From: Rhineura floridana
Taxonomy: Eukaryota; Chordata; Lepidosauria; Squamata; Rhineuridae
Length of the DNA stretch: 64,000 nucleotides
NCBI RefSeq assembly: GCF_030035675.1
Contig: NC_084482.1
Location: 187,337,873-187,401,872 of the forward strand
Direction of reading: 5' to 3'
How positions within the stretch are numbered: position 1 is the stretch's first letter; each line of letters opens with the position of its first letter. The position numbers were made by a program, and so were the translations under genes. The notes beneath the pieces were generated by a model. That model had not been told where the DNA came from and searched no databases. It saw only the letters and a list, made by a program, of their open reading frames with translations. Shown in pieces: positions 33,055 to 43,200 of the stretch.

Positions 33055-33200
33055 GTATGTATTTATAGGATTTCTCACCTGCCTTTCACCATAAGGCCTC
33101 AGGGTGGGTTACAACAGTAAAACAGTAGAGTAAAACAGTTACAATTATTAAAAAAAGGAAAACCTGTTCCTATCAAAATAGAACAGTATGGGGGGAAATG
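33055..33200 (-). mobile_element. L2-type LINE tail fragment
   Basis: TATTTATAGGATTTCTCACC, CCTCAGGGTGGGTTACAAC and repeated AAAACAGTA blocks fit the 3' end of an older L2-type LINE in reverse orientation. Confidence 0.45.
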
Positions 33201-33216
33201 AAAAAAAATTAAAAAA

Positions 33217-33712
33217 TGAAATGGAGTGCCTTCAAGTCGATTCCGACTTATGGCAACCCTATGAATAGGGTTTTCATGGTAAGCGGTATTCAGAGGTGGT
33301 TTACCATTGCCTTCCTCTGAGGCTGGCGCAAGATCACCCAGTGAGCTTCATGGCTGTGTGGGGATTTAAACCCTGGTCTCCGTGGCGCAGAGTGGTAAGT
33401 GGCGGTAACGCAGCCGAAGCTCTGCTCATGGCCGGAGTTCGATTCCAATGGAAGGAGGAAGTCGAATCTCCGGTAAAAAGGGGTCAAGGTCCACTCAGCC
33501 TTCCATCCATCCGTGGTCAGTAAAATGAGTACCCGGCATATGCTGGGGGGTAAAGAAAGGCCGAGGACGGAACTGGCAATCCCACCCCATATATATGGTC
33601 TGCCTAGTAAACGTCGCAAGACGTCACCCTAAGAGTCGGAAACAACTCGCACTACAAGTGCGGGGACACCTTTACCTTTTACCTCCCAGGTCATAGTACA
33701 ACACTAACCACT
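33217..33712 (-). mobile_element. Sauria-type SINE split by a second SINE
   Basis: The outer SINE (minus strand) occupies 33,217-33,378 and 33,684-33,712. The first part holds the BovB-like tail ATTCCGACTTATGG and TTTTCATGGTAAGCGGTATT, and the second resumes at CTCCCAGGTCATAGTACAAC. Removing the insert restores GGTCTCCCAGGTCATAG, the usual text of this SINE. Confidence 0.8.
33379..33683 (+). mobile_element. Second tRNA-derived SINE inserted in the Sauria SINE
   Basis: It starts with a tRNA-like A box (CCGTGGCGCAGAGTGGTAAG) and B box (CCGGAGTTCGATTCC). The body holds GTACCCGGCATATGCTGGG and GTCGCAAGACGTCACCC, and the end is GTGCGGGGACACCTTTACC. Its orientation is opposite to the outer SINE. 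CTCC is present on both sides. It appears nearly complete and little diverged. The family name is not certain to me. Confidence 0.75.
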
Positions 33713-33734
33713 AAATATAGATATGGTACAGATT

Positions 33735-33877
<143 letters not shown>

Positions 33878-33880
33878 ACA

Positions 33881-35575
33881 CTATGAATCAGTGACCTCCA
33901 ATAGCATCTGTTATAAACCATGCTGTTCAAATCTTGTAAGTTCAGGTCTCTGGCTTCCTTTTTGGAATCAATCCATCTCTTTTGGTCTTCCTCTTTTTCT
34001 AGTCCCTTCTGGTTTTCCCAGCATTATTGTCTTTTCTAGTGAATCATGTCTTCTCATTATGTGTGCAAAGTATGATAACCTCAGTTTCATCATTTTAGCT
34101 TCTAGTGACATTCAGGTTTAATTTGTTCTAACACCCAATTATTTGTCTTTTTTGCTGTCCATGATATGTGCAAAGCTCTCCTTCAACACCACATTTCAAT
34201 AATTGATTTTTCTCTTATCCGCTTTTTTCACTTTCCAACTTTCACATCCATACATAGAGATCGGGAATACCATGGTCTGAATGATCCTGACTTTAGTGTT
34301 CAGTGATACATCTTTGCATCTGAGGACCTTTTCAAGTTCTCTCATAGCTGTCCTCCCCAGTCCTAGCCTTCTTCTGATTTCTTGACTATTGTCTCCCTTT
34401 TGGTTAATGACTGTGCCAAGTGGTATTGATAATCCTTGACAAGTTAAATGTTCTCGTTGTCAACTTTAAAGTTACATAAATCTTCTGTTGCCATTACTCT
34501 AGTCTTCTTGATGTTCAGCTGTAGTCCTGCTTTTGTGCTTTCCTCTTTAACTTTTATCAATATGTGTTTCAAATCATTACTGGTTTCTGCTAGTACTATG
34601 GTGTCTGCATATCTTAAATTGTTGATATTTCTCCCTCCAATTTTCACACCTCCTTCATCTTGATTCAATCCTGCTTTCTGTATGATATGTTCTGCATATA
34701 CATTAAACAAACAGGGTGATAAAATACACCCGTCTCACACCCTTTCTAACTGGGAACTAATTGGTTTCTCTGTATTCTGTCCTTACAGCCTCTTGTCCAG
34801 AGTATAGGTTGCGCATCAGGACAATCAGATGCTGTGGCACTCCCATTTCTTTTAAAGCATTCCATAGTTTTTTATAATCTACACAGTCAAAGGCTTTGCT
34901 GTGATCTAGAAAGCACAGGGTGATTTTCTTCTGAAATTCCTTGGTCCGTTCCATTATCCAACATATGTTTGTGATATGATCTCTGGTACCTCCTCCATTT
35001 CTAAATCCAGCCTGGACTTCTGGCACTTCTCGCTCCATATATGGTAAGAGCCTTTGATGTAGAATCTTGAACATTACTTGCAGTAAGGCAATAGTTCAAT
35101 AATTATTGCATTCCCTGGGATCCCTTTTCTTTGGAATTGGGATGTATATTGAATGCTTCCAGTCTGTGGGCCATTAGTTTCTTTTCCATATTTGTTGACA
35201 AATGTTTGTCAAAATTTGAACAGATTCAGTCCCAGTAGCTTGTAGCAACTCTATTGGTATGTCATCTGTTCCTGGTGATTTGTTCCTTGCAAGTATTTTA
35301 AGAGCAGCTTTCACCTCACAATCTAAAATTTCTGGTTCTTCATCATACAGTTCCTCCATGAATGAATCTGTCATCCTGGCATCTCTTTTATAGAGTTCTT
35401 CAGTGTATTGCTTTCATCTTCCTTTTATTTTATCTTGGTCAGTCAGTGTGTTCTCCTGTTGATTATTCAACATCTCTACTCTTGATTTAAATTTCCCTTT
35501 AATGTCTCTATTTTGGAATAGGGCTCTTGTTCGACCCTTTTTGTTGTCCTCTTCTATTTCTATACAATAACTATT
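33881..35575 (-). mobile_element. BovB LINE, reverse-transcriptase half (decayed)
   Basis: Minus-strand frames give LARNKSPGTDDIPIELLQATG (35,174-35,374), VQAGFRNGGGTRDHITN and LCFLDHSKAFDCVDYKKLW (34,757-35,074), then NNLRYADTIVLAE with LQLNIKKTRVM (34,444-34,710). The C-terminal CYWRSLIHSV follows near 33,900. These are the RT blocks of the BovB/RTE clade, including a YADD-like YADT. Several stops and frameshifts separate the frames, so it is a dead copy. Its 5' half continues at 40,835-42,290. Confidence 0.85.
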
Positions 35576-35733
35576 ATCATTATTATTATTATTAGCATTT
35601 ATTAGTTGCTTTTTTCCAAAATTAGGACTCAAAGTGAAGTACAAAAAGGAAAACAAAAACAGATTGCATATGAAATAGCTTACAGCAAGTCAAACAATGG
35701 CAAAAACAATTTCAAGCAAAATAATACAACAAT
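35576..35733 (-). mobile_element. L2-like fragment inserted in BovB (left part)
   Basis: ATTATTATTATTATTAGCA, TTTATTAGTTGCTTTTTTCC and repeated AAACAA blocks look like a decayed L2-type 3' end. TAACTATT occurs at 35,568-35,575 and again at 40,827-40,834, the expected duplicated target in BovB. The right part lies at 40,700-40,826, beyond the Tol2-like element. Confidence 0.6.
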
Positions 35734-36111
35734 CAGAGCTTGGAAGATTACTTTTAAAAAGTAATAAATTACAGTTACAATTACTTGGCCCAAAAAAGTA
35801 GTAATTACCGTTACAATTGCAATTGCTCTGAAAGTAACTGTTTACTTTACTTTTCCTCAAAAGTAATCACTACAATTACATTTCAGTTACTTTTTTAAAA
35901 AAACTCCTACAAGGTGCTGGCCTTGGCTGCTGCACATCTAAGAAGCCTAAAACAATATTAAAAATAAACACACACACACACACACACACGGGGTAGTAGA
36001 ATAAAAAAATTTATCCATAAGATTAACATAATGGCATAACAGAATCTCACATCCCCCCAAGCAATGAAGATACCCCAACTCTTGAAATCAAATTTTACAC
36101 TTGAAATGCTT

Positions 36112-39100
36112 TTATAATATGTTTCTATTATGTCTCAAAAGAACAAGATGCTCAAAGAGCATGTCAGACAAGGAATGTCTTTTTACAGTCATTACGTTGC
36201 CACCAGTACTGAACAGGCGTTCTACTGCGGCGCTTGAAGGCATGCCTGTGTTGTGCTGCAAAAAACACCGCAGCAGACGTGGAAAGCCATGGAGTGATGA
36301 CACTTCCCTGCTGGGAGACCTCAGGTACCTCACCAGTTCCTCCTCAGCAGTGTCCACTGCTGACTTCTTGCCCTGGGGCAGAAAGTTAAAGAAGTCATCT
36401 TCTAAGTCATCTCCTTCCTGGTCTTGATCTGAAGACTGATCACTGTCCTCATTAAGTACACCCATCTTTATTTCAGCTTTCAACAAGTCTTCCATTGTGT
36501 ATCTAAGAAAGAGAGAGGATATGTTAACACATATATGTTAGGAAACCATCATCTGCTCTTCATTTCCTGATGCTTGTCATGTCCCCTGGTTCAGGGTCCA
36601 GCCTGAGCCTGTGGATGATGACATGGAAGGTAGGAAGGTGACCAAGTCACCACACTCATGGGGCAGCACAGCAGACCCTTAAGGATTACCTGCAGCAACC
36701 CAAGGTTGTGATGAGGAGCCCCAGGAAGAAAAGGCCCAGCCCCTGCCTACCACCTTAAGCCCTCTGATGCCTCCCTTGAGACAACGTTTCCCTTGGAGTA
36801 ATCCACCCAAAGGGCTTCCCTAATGTTCTTACTTGTTGGTATGGGTGGTGGCCTGACACGATTCCAGCCAATCTAGTTTGAAGCGAGGGTGTAGGCAGGC
36901 TGCCAGAAGAAGCCTCTTGTCCTCCCAGATAGCTGCAAACTGCTTTCTTAGGGCTTCGCGCACACCTCTCAGCAGCTGAAAACAGTATATGTACATCTCT
37001 GGTTTGTTTTCCAGTCCTTCTAACTTGCGGTCCAGATTGCAGAGCGTTGGTAGCAAATACCCCATGAACATGCCGTTCTCCCGTTGCAGGATATCTAGGG
37101 ACTGGGCTAGTGGCTCCATAATCTCTGTGTATTCCTGTACCACTTCAATCTCAGCAGCTGTGATCCTGGACAAGGAGCAGCAGTCCATTATGGCATGCAT
37201 TTTTAGTGGCACAGTTGACAGGAGCTCATGTAGTTGCTTCAACGCATCAAAGGTGGAATTCCACCTGGTCTTATTCGGTACCTTCAGATACACACCACAT
37301 TGTGCATGGATATACTCAGCAATCTGGGCTGACTGGTTCTGCTTGGACCACAACTTGCTGCACTTTCCCATCAAGGAACGAAATTGTTTCTTGAAAGGAC
37401 CAAGAAGACTACTTTTGGAGGAGTCAGAAAGCATGGCCTCTATGTCTTGTGTTGCCACAAGGTTGAGGGTGTGGCTAGCACATCTCTGGTGTGGTAGTAA
37501 AACAAAATCCTCTCCTGAGTCTGCAGCTTCTTCCTCTGCCTCAGGTCCTGTGTCCAGGATCTCACAGATAGGCACAAACTCCACCTCAGCCTCCTCCTCC
37601 TCCTGGTTATCACCATGATCGTCACTGGTGCCTGCAGCTTCCACTGGTTCTTTGGCCATGAAAACTCTGAACGCTTTCACAAAGTTGGAGCCATTGTCTG
37701 TAGTAGTGCACATAACTTTGTTGTGGATCCTGTACTGCACATGTACATCATGCAGTGCTTTTGAAAGGACATCGTATGTATGGCGCCCCTTCAGACGCTT
37801 ACAAGCCAAGGCCCCGACCTCACGTTTCAGGGTAGTTGGGTTGATCCAGTGGGCTGTTACCCCAAAGTAACTCTTCTTGCCATTGGTCCAACAATCTGCA
37901 GTGGTTGCTATATATGCCACAGCACCCATTCGGTTTGCAAGAGTTTCTCTCATGTGGCATGCTCTCTTCTCAATTCTGTCTCTCAGAGTCTTGGCACATA
38001 TGATGGTGAGATCTTTGGGGAGTCCAATGCGAACCAGATTAATGAATGATGGTTTGTCCACAGTCTGAAGTGGTAATGTCTCCTCTACAATGAAATCAAT
38101 GATTCTCCTGTCGAGATTGCTCTGGGTGACAGGCTCCCTGCCAGATCCCCACCTCTCAAGGGTTGTCTGCTGTTGCTTCAGCATTTTGGGAGGAGGGGTG
38201 TCATGCATTGGTTCAGGAAGGCCACATCTCCTTGCCTTTATTGCTTCTTCAATTGCTCTCAGCTTCTCAGGGTGTGCTCTCTGAGGAAGAAGAACAAAGC
38301 ATGAATCCAAGAAAAAATGGAAGAGGAACTTCACAATTTAAACATAAATAGACAATGGACACTCTTTGAGGACCAGCATGACAAAGGCTTACCTCAAAAT
38401 GTTTCTTCACATTGGATGAGGAGGAAACAGCTGATCTCAGATTTTGGATCCTTGGAAGGCAGTAATTGCATCGTACAACAACATTTTTCCCACTCTGGCT
38501 CACAAATGTACAAGCTTTCTCAAAGCCAAACCATGGTACTTGCTGTTCTGCAGATGTGGCTGTGGGCAACTGGCACTGCTTCATGCCCTCCTCCTTCTCA
38601 TGCACAGGGCCTCCTTTCTGAACCTCACTTTCTAGTTTTGCCTCCTCAGGATCAACAAGCTGTGACTCAAGTGGCCGCACTAACTGACTGCTGCTCTCAG
38701 CAGCAAAACCTGCAACAGGCGTCTCTGTAATAAACAAGAGATAATGCTCCTATATGGGTGAACTTCAGCTGTGATGTGCCCCCATCTCTTCCCCATGCTG
38801 CAAGATCCCCCAGTCAGAGCGGAAGTAAGCAGGTCGATAGCACAATTAAAAGAGATCCTATTTGCATCATTTTTGCTCACTGAATAACCCTGCCTGGGCC
38901 AGTCTAACCTACTATCTCACAGGGTTGTTGTGATAACAAAATTAGACTAGGGTTCAAATCCCCACATAGCCATGAAGCTCACTGGGTGACCTTGGGCCAG
39001 TCACTGCCTCTCAGCCTCATGAAAACCCTATTCATAGGGTCACCATAAGTTGGAATCAACTTGAAGGCGGTACATATATTTTTTATTTTGAATATGATGA

Positions 39101-40356
39101 TTATGATAATAAATATGCAGCATTTCAAATTAATTCTGTATGAGAAGCATTCCATGCCAAGCTTGGAAAACCAAGGATGAGGTATAAAATGTAGACAAAA
39201 ATACTTTTGACAAAATGCCGTTTATCTTTTATTTCTATATCTATAATTAGCAATACAGCTGAATGATGTATGTAAAGTATTTTTTCTTTCCCTTTTCTTT
39301 TTTATTAATATTTTAGTACTACTGCTAAAGTTCTGATGAAAGAATAAAGCATTCATTAGCCAAATTCAAATGATTAGAACACATCACATAAATTCCACTG
39401 AAGTTGGAGTTTTTGCCATAGAAAATGAAAAAAGCATATAACCTATGATAGCCCAATAGACAATCAGAACTAATATAAAACCCTATTGCTTCTCATTTGC
39501 AAATGTTGCAAGATCTAAGGTAACTCTAGATCATGTGAGTTCAGGTGATGCATGTTATGTACATTTGTATAGATATTAGCAGAGATTGTCAACAGTCTAT
39601 CTCTCTCTGGGACTGGGAATCTCTCTCTTTCTCACAGAACATGAGTTTGAGAGCTGGGGGACTGAGAGGAGGAGCTGCAAGGACCCTACTTCTCACCTCA
39701 TCTCTGCCAAGAACAAAAAAATCAGCCTTAAGCCATTTATTATACGCCTAATGATTTTTTTTATTATTATTATTATTACTGAGACAGTTTTTGTCCCACA
39801 TACAATTCAGTCTTGTGATTAAACAGGACAAAAATACAAATAAAAAGAAAGATGGAGTTCAAATAAATATACAATAAAAAGCTAGCCGGCATTTTAAAAG
39901 GCAGGAGTGCTCTGTCTGGATAAATACAGCACACAGGTATGCATAGGAACAAGGGGGAGAGTTCAAAAAGGGGGGGAAGGAAGAGAAGTAGCCAGAGCTT
40001 GGAAAAGTTACTTTTTTGAACTACAGCTCCCATCAGCCTAATCCAGTGGCCATGTTGCCTAGGGCTGATGGGAGTTGTAGTTCAAAAAAGTAACTTTTCC
40101 AAGCTCTGAGTAGGCCAAAGTTTCAGAAGTGCCTTGTGATTGATGGAGGGGGCGGCAACGAGGCAAGGAGAGGCAGGGGGGCAGAAGAGGCCATGGGGGG
40201 TTGGGGGGGCAAAAATGCCACAGGGGGCGGAAGGGGCTGCGGGGGGGCACGCACACACACACACACAAATCATCGTCACTCACCTCCACAGCTCTTCGCC
40301 GTTCTGCTGCTGCCTTCTCCGTTGTCCTTGCCCTGGCTTTTTCCTCCGGCGTCCAT
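36112..40356 (-). CDS. Tol2-like hAT transposase (4 exons, 747 aa predicted)
   Basis: Proposed exons: 40356-40284 (73 nt), 38724-38393 (332), 38280-36833 (1,448) and 36502-36112 (391). All introns are GT-AG, phases agree, and the sum is 2,244 nt including the stop. The ATG has a strong context (AAAAAATGG). Exon 2 holds a BED zinc finger, C110-x2-C113...H133, completed by H138 in exon 3. Exon 3 carries TTADCWT (first Asp about 264), FGVTAHWINP, LACKRLKGRHTYDVL, CTTTDNGSNF (second Asp about 330) and a long insertion domain with TRWNSTFDAL. Exon 4 carries SSAAVERLFSTGG (Glu about 712), the hAT dimerisation region. Wording is close to medaka Tol2 transposase, which also has four exons and 649 residues. 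The product would bind the element ends and perform cut-and-paste transposition in the nucleus. The splice model is inferred from sequence alone. Confidence 0.82.
38884..38946 (+). mobile_element. SINE 3' fragment in transposase intron 1
   Basis: TCTAACCTACTATCTCACAGG and GTTGTTGTGATAACAAAAT correspond to the middle-to-tail part of the SINE at 52,003-52,225. It adjoins the Sauria SINE fragment that starts at 38,948. Confidence 0.55.
38948..39072 (+). mobile_element. Sauria-type SINE fragment in transposase intron 1
   Basis: CCCCACATAGCCATGAAGCT, GTGACCTTGGGCCAGTCACT and the BovB-like end ATAAGTTGGAATCAACTTG. The GAGGAAGGCAATGG...CGCTTACC block is missing, as in the derivative at 13,567-13,688. 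The fragment is therefore part of the transposon lineage, not an independent insertion. Confidence 0.85.
39993..40108. mobile_element. Chimeric MITE with Tol2-like ends, in intron 1
   Basis: A 116-bp hairpin with ends CAGAGCTTGGAAAAGTTAC and GTAACTTTTCCAAGCTCTG, the same terminal motif as the host element. The core GAACTACAGCTCCCATCAGC belongs to a different MITE family (compare 15,007-15,144). No clean 8-bp duplication remains. A sister copy lies at 47,496-47,610. Confidence 0.8.
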
Positions 40357-40434
40357 TTTTTCCTCTCAGACGCTAGCAGGCCCTGCCTATTCACCTCTCC
40401 CCTCATGCCTCCTAACACAGATCACGAGGGAAGA

Positions 40435-40530
40435 GACAGTCTGCGCAGAGGTCCAATCAGTGTGAGGCACATGTCTTGTGTTAACCAATCACAGCCAGGA
40501 GCTGACTTCCCCTTGTTCCCGCCCCCAAGT
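40435..40530 (-). promoter_or_regulatory. Probable transposase promoter: two CCAAT boxes and a GC box
   Basis: Upstream of the proposed ATG lie inverted CCAAT boxes at 40,453-40,457 and 40,485-40,489 (ATTGG on the coding strand) and a GGGGGCGGGA box at 40,517-40,526. They are about 100-170 bp from the ATG, a normal spacing for a TATA-less vertebrate promoter. This is inference from motifs; no transcription evidence is available. Confidence 0.5.
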
Positions 40531-40699
40531 AACGTCCAACCTAATGTGGAAACGTTAAAGTTGCAGCTGAAAAGTAGGGAAATTACTAGTTGTTCCGTTA
40601 CTTGCCAAATGTAATGGAATTACCCACTCATTTAAAATTGTAACGAATTACAAGTAACTCGTTAAAAATAACGAGTTACTTCCAAGCTCTGACAACAAT

Positions 40700-40826
40700 A
40701 ATAGAGAAAAAACAAATGGCAAATATAACAGCAACACAAAAACCATCCCAACACTATAAATATAACATAACACATTGTAACAATCCTATTACACAACTAG
40801 TCAATATGGCAAAAGTAGAAAAGAAG
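40700..40826 (-). mobile_element. L2-like fragment inserted in BovB (right part)
   Basis: AT-rich AACATAACACATTGTAACAA text continues the fragment at 35,576-35,733 once the Tol2-like element and its duplicated target are removed. Confidence 0.5.
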
Positions 40827-40834
40827 TAACTATT

Positions 40835-42291
40835 GTAATAGTTCTCTTTGTCCCTACGTAATAGTTGCTGCATTGTTACATTTAGGGTTCTAACCATGTT
40901 TCCATCTCCTTTTGCTGTTGCTTTCCTTCTCTCTTTAACCATTTTAAGAGTTTCTTCAGTCATCCATTGAGGTCTTTCTCTCTTTTTAACTAGAGGTATT
41001 GTCTTTATGCATTTTCCCTGATAATGTCTTTGACTTCAATCCATAGTTCTTCTGGTTCTCTATCAATTAAGTTTAAAGCCTCAAATCTTGATCTTTATAT
41101 TCTTCTGGGATGCTATTTAAATTGTATTTTGGCATTATGATTGCTTTGTTGGTCTTCTTTAGCTTTACTCTGATTTTCAATATTACCAGTTCATGATCTG
41201 TACTGCAGTCTGCTCCTGGTCTTGTTTTCACAAAAAGTATGGAACTTCTCCATCTTCTGCTACCAATTATATAATCAATTTGATTCCTATATTGACCATT
41301 TGGTGCTGTCCATGTGTATAGTCCTATTTTTGGTTGCTCAAAAAATGTGTTTGCAAGAAACAAATTATTGGCTTCACAGAATTCAATAAGTCTTTCTCTT
41401 GCTTCATTATTATCCTTTAAGCCCCATTTCCCCACAATTCCTAGTTCTTCTCTGTTCCCTACTCTTGCATTCCAGTCCCCCATGATTATCAGCACATCTT
41501 GTTTTGGTGTGTGATCAATTTCTTCCTATACTTCTGCATAAAATCTTTCCAATTCCTCCTCTTCTGTGTTTGCTGTTGGAGCATAGACTTGGATGATGGT
41601 TATGTTAATAGGTTTCCCATTAAATCTCATTGATATAACTCACTCAGACCTTGCATTATAGCTCCTAATTGCTTTTGCTACATCATTTCTCACTGATAAA
41701 GCAACCTGTTACTTCTTAATTTCTCATTTCCTGCATAAAATATTTTGCAGTTGGCTGATTGAAAATGTCCCATTCCTGTCCATTTTAAATCACTGACACA
41801 AAGTATTGTAATGTTGATATGTTCCATTTCTTGCTTGACAATTTCCAACTTTCGCTGGTTCATGCTTCTCACATTCCATGGTCCTATTGTGTGCATCGTA
41901 CAACTCCGGACTCTCCTTTCACATCTGTGCGCATCAGCCTCTGGGCTTCCTTTCGGCTTTGACCCAGCTGCGTCATTAGTCACAGTGCTACTCATACTTG
42001 TCCTTTGTTCTTCCCCAGTAGCTTGCTGAGTGCCTTCTGACCTGGGGATCTCATCTTCCAGCACTATCTCAAGTTGCATTTTGGATACTCTGTTCATAGG
42101 GTTTTCGTGGTAAAGGTATTCAGACGTGGTTTACCATCACCTTCCTCTGAGTTTGGATGCATCTTAGTCTGGTGTCTCAGCTTTGACCATTCCTCCATGG
42201 GTGTCCCTGCTAGGAGTCTAGCCTCTTGGTCTAGACTCCTGACGGCATTGCTCTCAGCTTCTTTGACACTCCCCTCACCACCTTACGGTGG
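40835..42291 (-). mobile_element. BovB LINE, 5' region and endonuclease half (decayed)
   Basis: 42,097-41,690 gives an N-terminal stretch ending in the first endonuclease blocks (TIGPWNVRSMNQRKLEIVKQ, ITILCVSDLKWTGMG). 41,495-41,073 gives the rest: LIIMGDWNARVGN, TFFEQPKIGLYTWTAPNGQ, RNQIDYIIGSRRW and CSTDHELVILKIRV, which includes the catalytic D and the terminal DH. 40,963-40,800 gives LKMVKERRKATAKGDGN, the linker to the RT. The 5' UTR runs to about 42,291. Multiple breaks separate the frames. Together with 33,881-35,575 this is one BovB insertion of about 3.2 kb. Confidence 0.85.
42095..42150 (-). repeat. BovB 5' segment homologous to the Sauria SINE body
   Basis: TAGGGTTTTCGTGGTAAAGG, TATTCAGACGTGGTTTACC and ACCTTCCTCTGAG match, with few differences, the middle of the Sauria-type SINE at 33,265-33,325. 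It lies immediately upstream of the first BovB frame. Confidence 0.75.
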
Positions 42292-42704
42292 GCATCATGT
42301 GTGTGTGTGTGTACATGGACCACTTTGAAAAGACTGTATAGGAAAACTCAAAGTGGAAAAGAGAACAATTACTAAAAAAGGGCAATTAACATAAAATTGA
42401 CTTCTTTATATGCAACAATGTGATTAATGCTCCTTTTTTCTTTTGTTGTGTGTTATGTATTATTTTATACTGTTCTGATATTTGTATGGCAAAGAAGAAA
42501 TAAAATGTTAAAAAAATAAAGGTAAAGTAGTGTATATTTAGCATATGGAAGAAGCTGTGCAATGAAGATGTTAGGTGCATCTTTCTGGGGAGGGAGTTTC
42601 ACAGTTCTCAAACTGCCATTTCACACTTCTTGGAGTGGCAGAACTACCACTTTTTTGAGTATCTTCTGAATGACAATTCCAGTCCTTCCTTGGAAAATGT
42701 AAGA
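42292..42704. other. Short TG run and unassigned DNA
   Basis: (TG)n at 42,299-42,311 next to the BovB 5' end. AATAAAATGTTAAAAAAATAA near 42,500 suggests an old LINE tail. Nothing else is supported. Confidence 0.35.
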
Positions 42705-42790
42705 AGGAGAACATCAAAAAGAGCCTTGCTATATCAGGCAAAAGGACCAACTAGTCCAGCTTCCTCTTTGTACAATACTCAGCAAAATGG
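42705..42790 (-). mobile_element. CR1 LINE 3' tail fragment
   Basis: AAGAAGGAGAACATCAAAAAG followed by AGCCTTGCTATATCAGGC and AACTAGTCCAGCTTCCTC is a diverged reverse copy of the CR1 end seen at 21,210-21,267. Confidence 0.65.
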
Positions 42791-42889
42791 CCTCCTAAGT
42801 TTCTTCATTTATGAATTTTGGACACAATGTGGATCCATTTTAGTACTGTTCAATAGTATATTAATATCATTGAAGTAAGAAATTGGTTT

Positions 42890-43200
42890 GTTCCCTACTC
42901 CTTCCAGCCCTCCAGTTTTTCCACTCTTTAGTGCATCCCTTCCTTCATCCACCAATGTGATCCAAAAATAGAGTTTCACATTCCACACCAAGTAAGTCAC
43001 AATTTCTCAGAAGAGGGTTTTCTGAGAAAAACTGTTAGAGAATGTCATCTCCTCCCCCAAGAATATTCAGCAAAATGTCCCACCACCAATTTTGCCACCC
43101 ACAAAGAGTGTGATGAATTTTGGGAGGCCATTTTAATGTATCCTGGTATCAAACAATCAACAGACATATTCCATGTTAGTATGACATTTTTAAAAAATAT
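42890..43200 (-). repeat. Unclassified dispersed repeat (inverted copy of 31,430)
   Basis: CCCCAAGAATATTCAGCAAA, TTCTGAGAAAAACTGTTAG and GTGGATCCATTTTAG-side sequence match 31,430-31,660 in opposite orientation. The family is unknown to me. Confidence 0.45.

Larger units (their letters stand above)
35734..40691 (-). mobile_element. Tol2-like hAT transposon, complete, with intact transposase gene
   Basis: This is a 4,958-bp element. Ends CAGAGCTTGGAAG (35,734) and CTTCCAAGCTCTG (40,691) are perfect over 13 bp. The target ACAACAAT is perfectly duplicated at 35,726-35,733 and 40,692-40,699. Subterminal zones carry many AGTTACTTTT / AAAGTAAT repeats, reminiscent of the Tol2 ends. The transposase gene is on the minus strand with four exons and a large intron 1. 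Intron 1 holds SINE fragments and a MITE with the same ends. Everything needed in cis and a full reading frame are visible, so it looks recent and could be autonomous. Two deletion derivatives of the family are in this window. Confidence 0.9.

Noticed and set aside
36989-37618. 209-residue plus-strand open frame
   Set aside because: Antisense shadow of transposase exon 3, which has clear hAT motifs on the minus strand.
40140-40260. G-rich stretch as a CpG-island-type host promoter
   Set aside because: It is inside the Tol2-like element's first intron and downstream of the proposed first exon; better read as low-complexity G-rich DNA.
40059-40418. Minus frame starting upstream of exon 1 (RGEVNRQGLLASERKKW...)
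   Set aside because: It joins exon 2 out of frame and meets a stop soon after; the ATG at 40,356 in the alternative frame gives a continuous 747-residue product.
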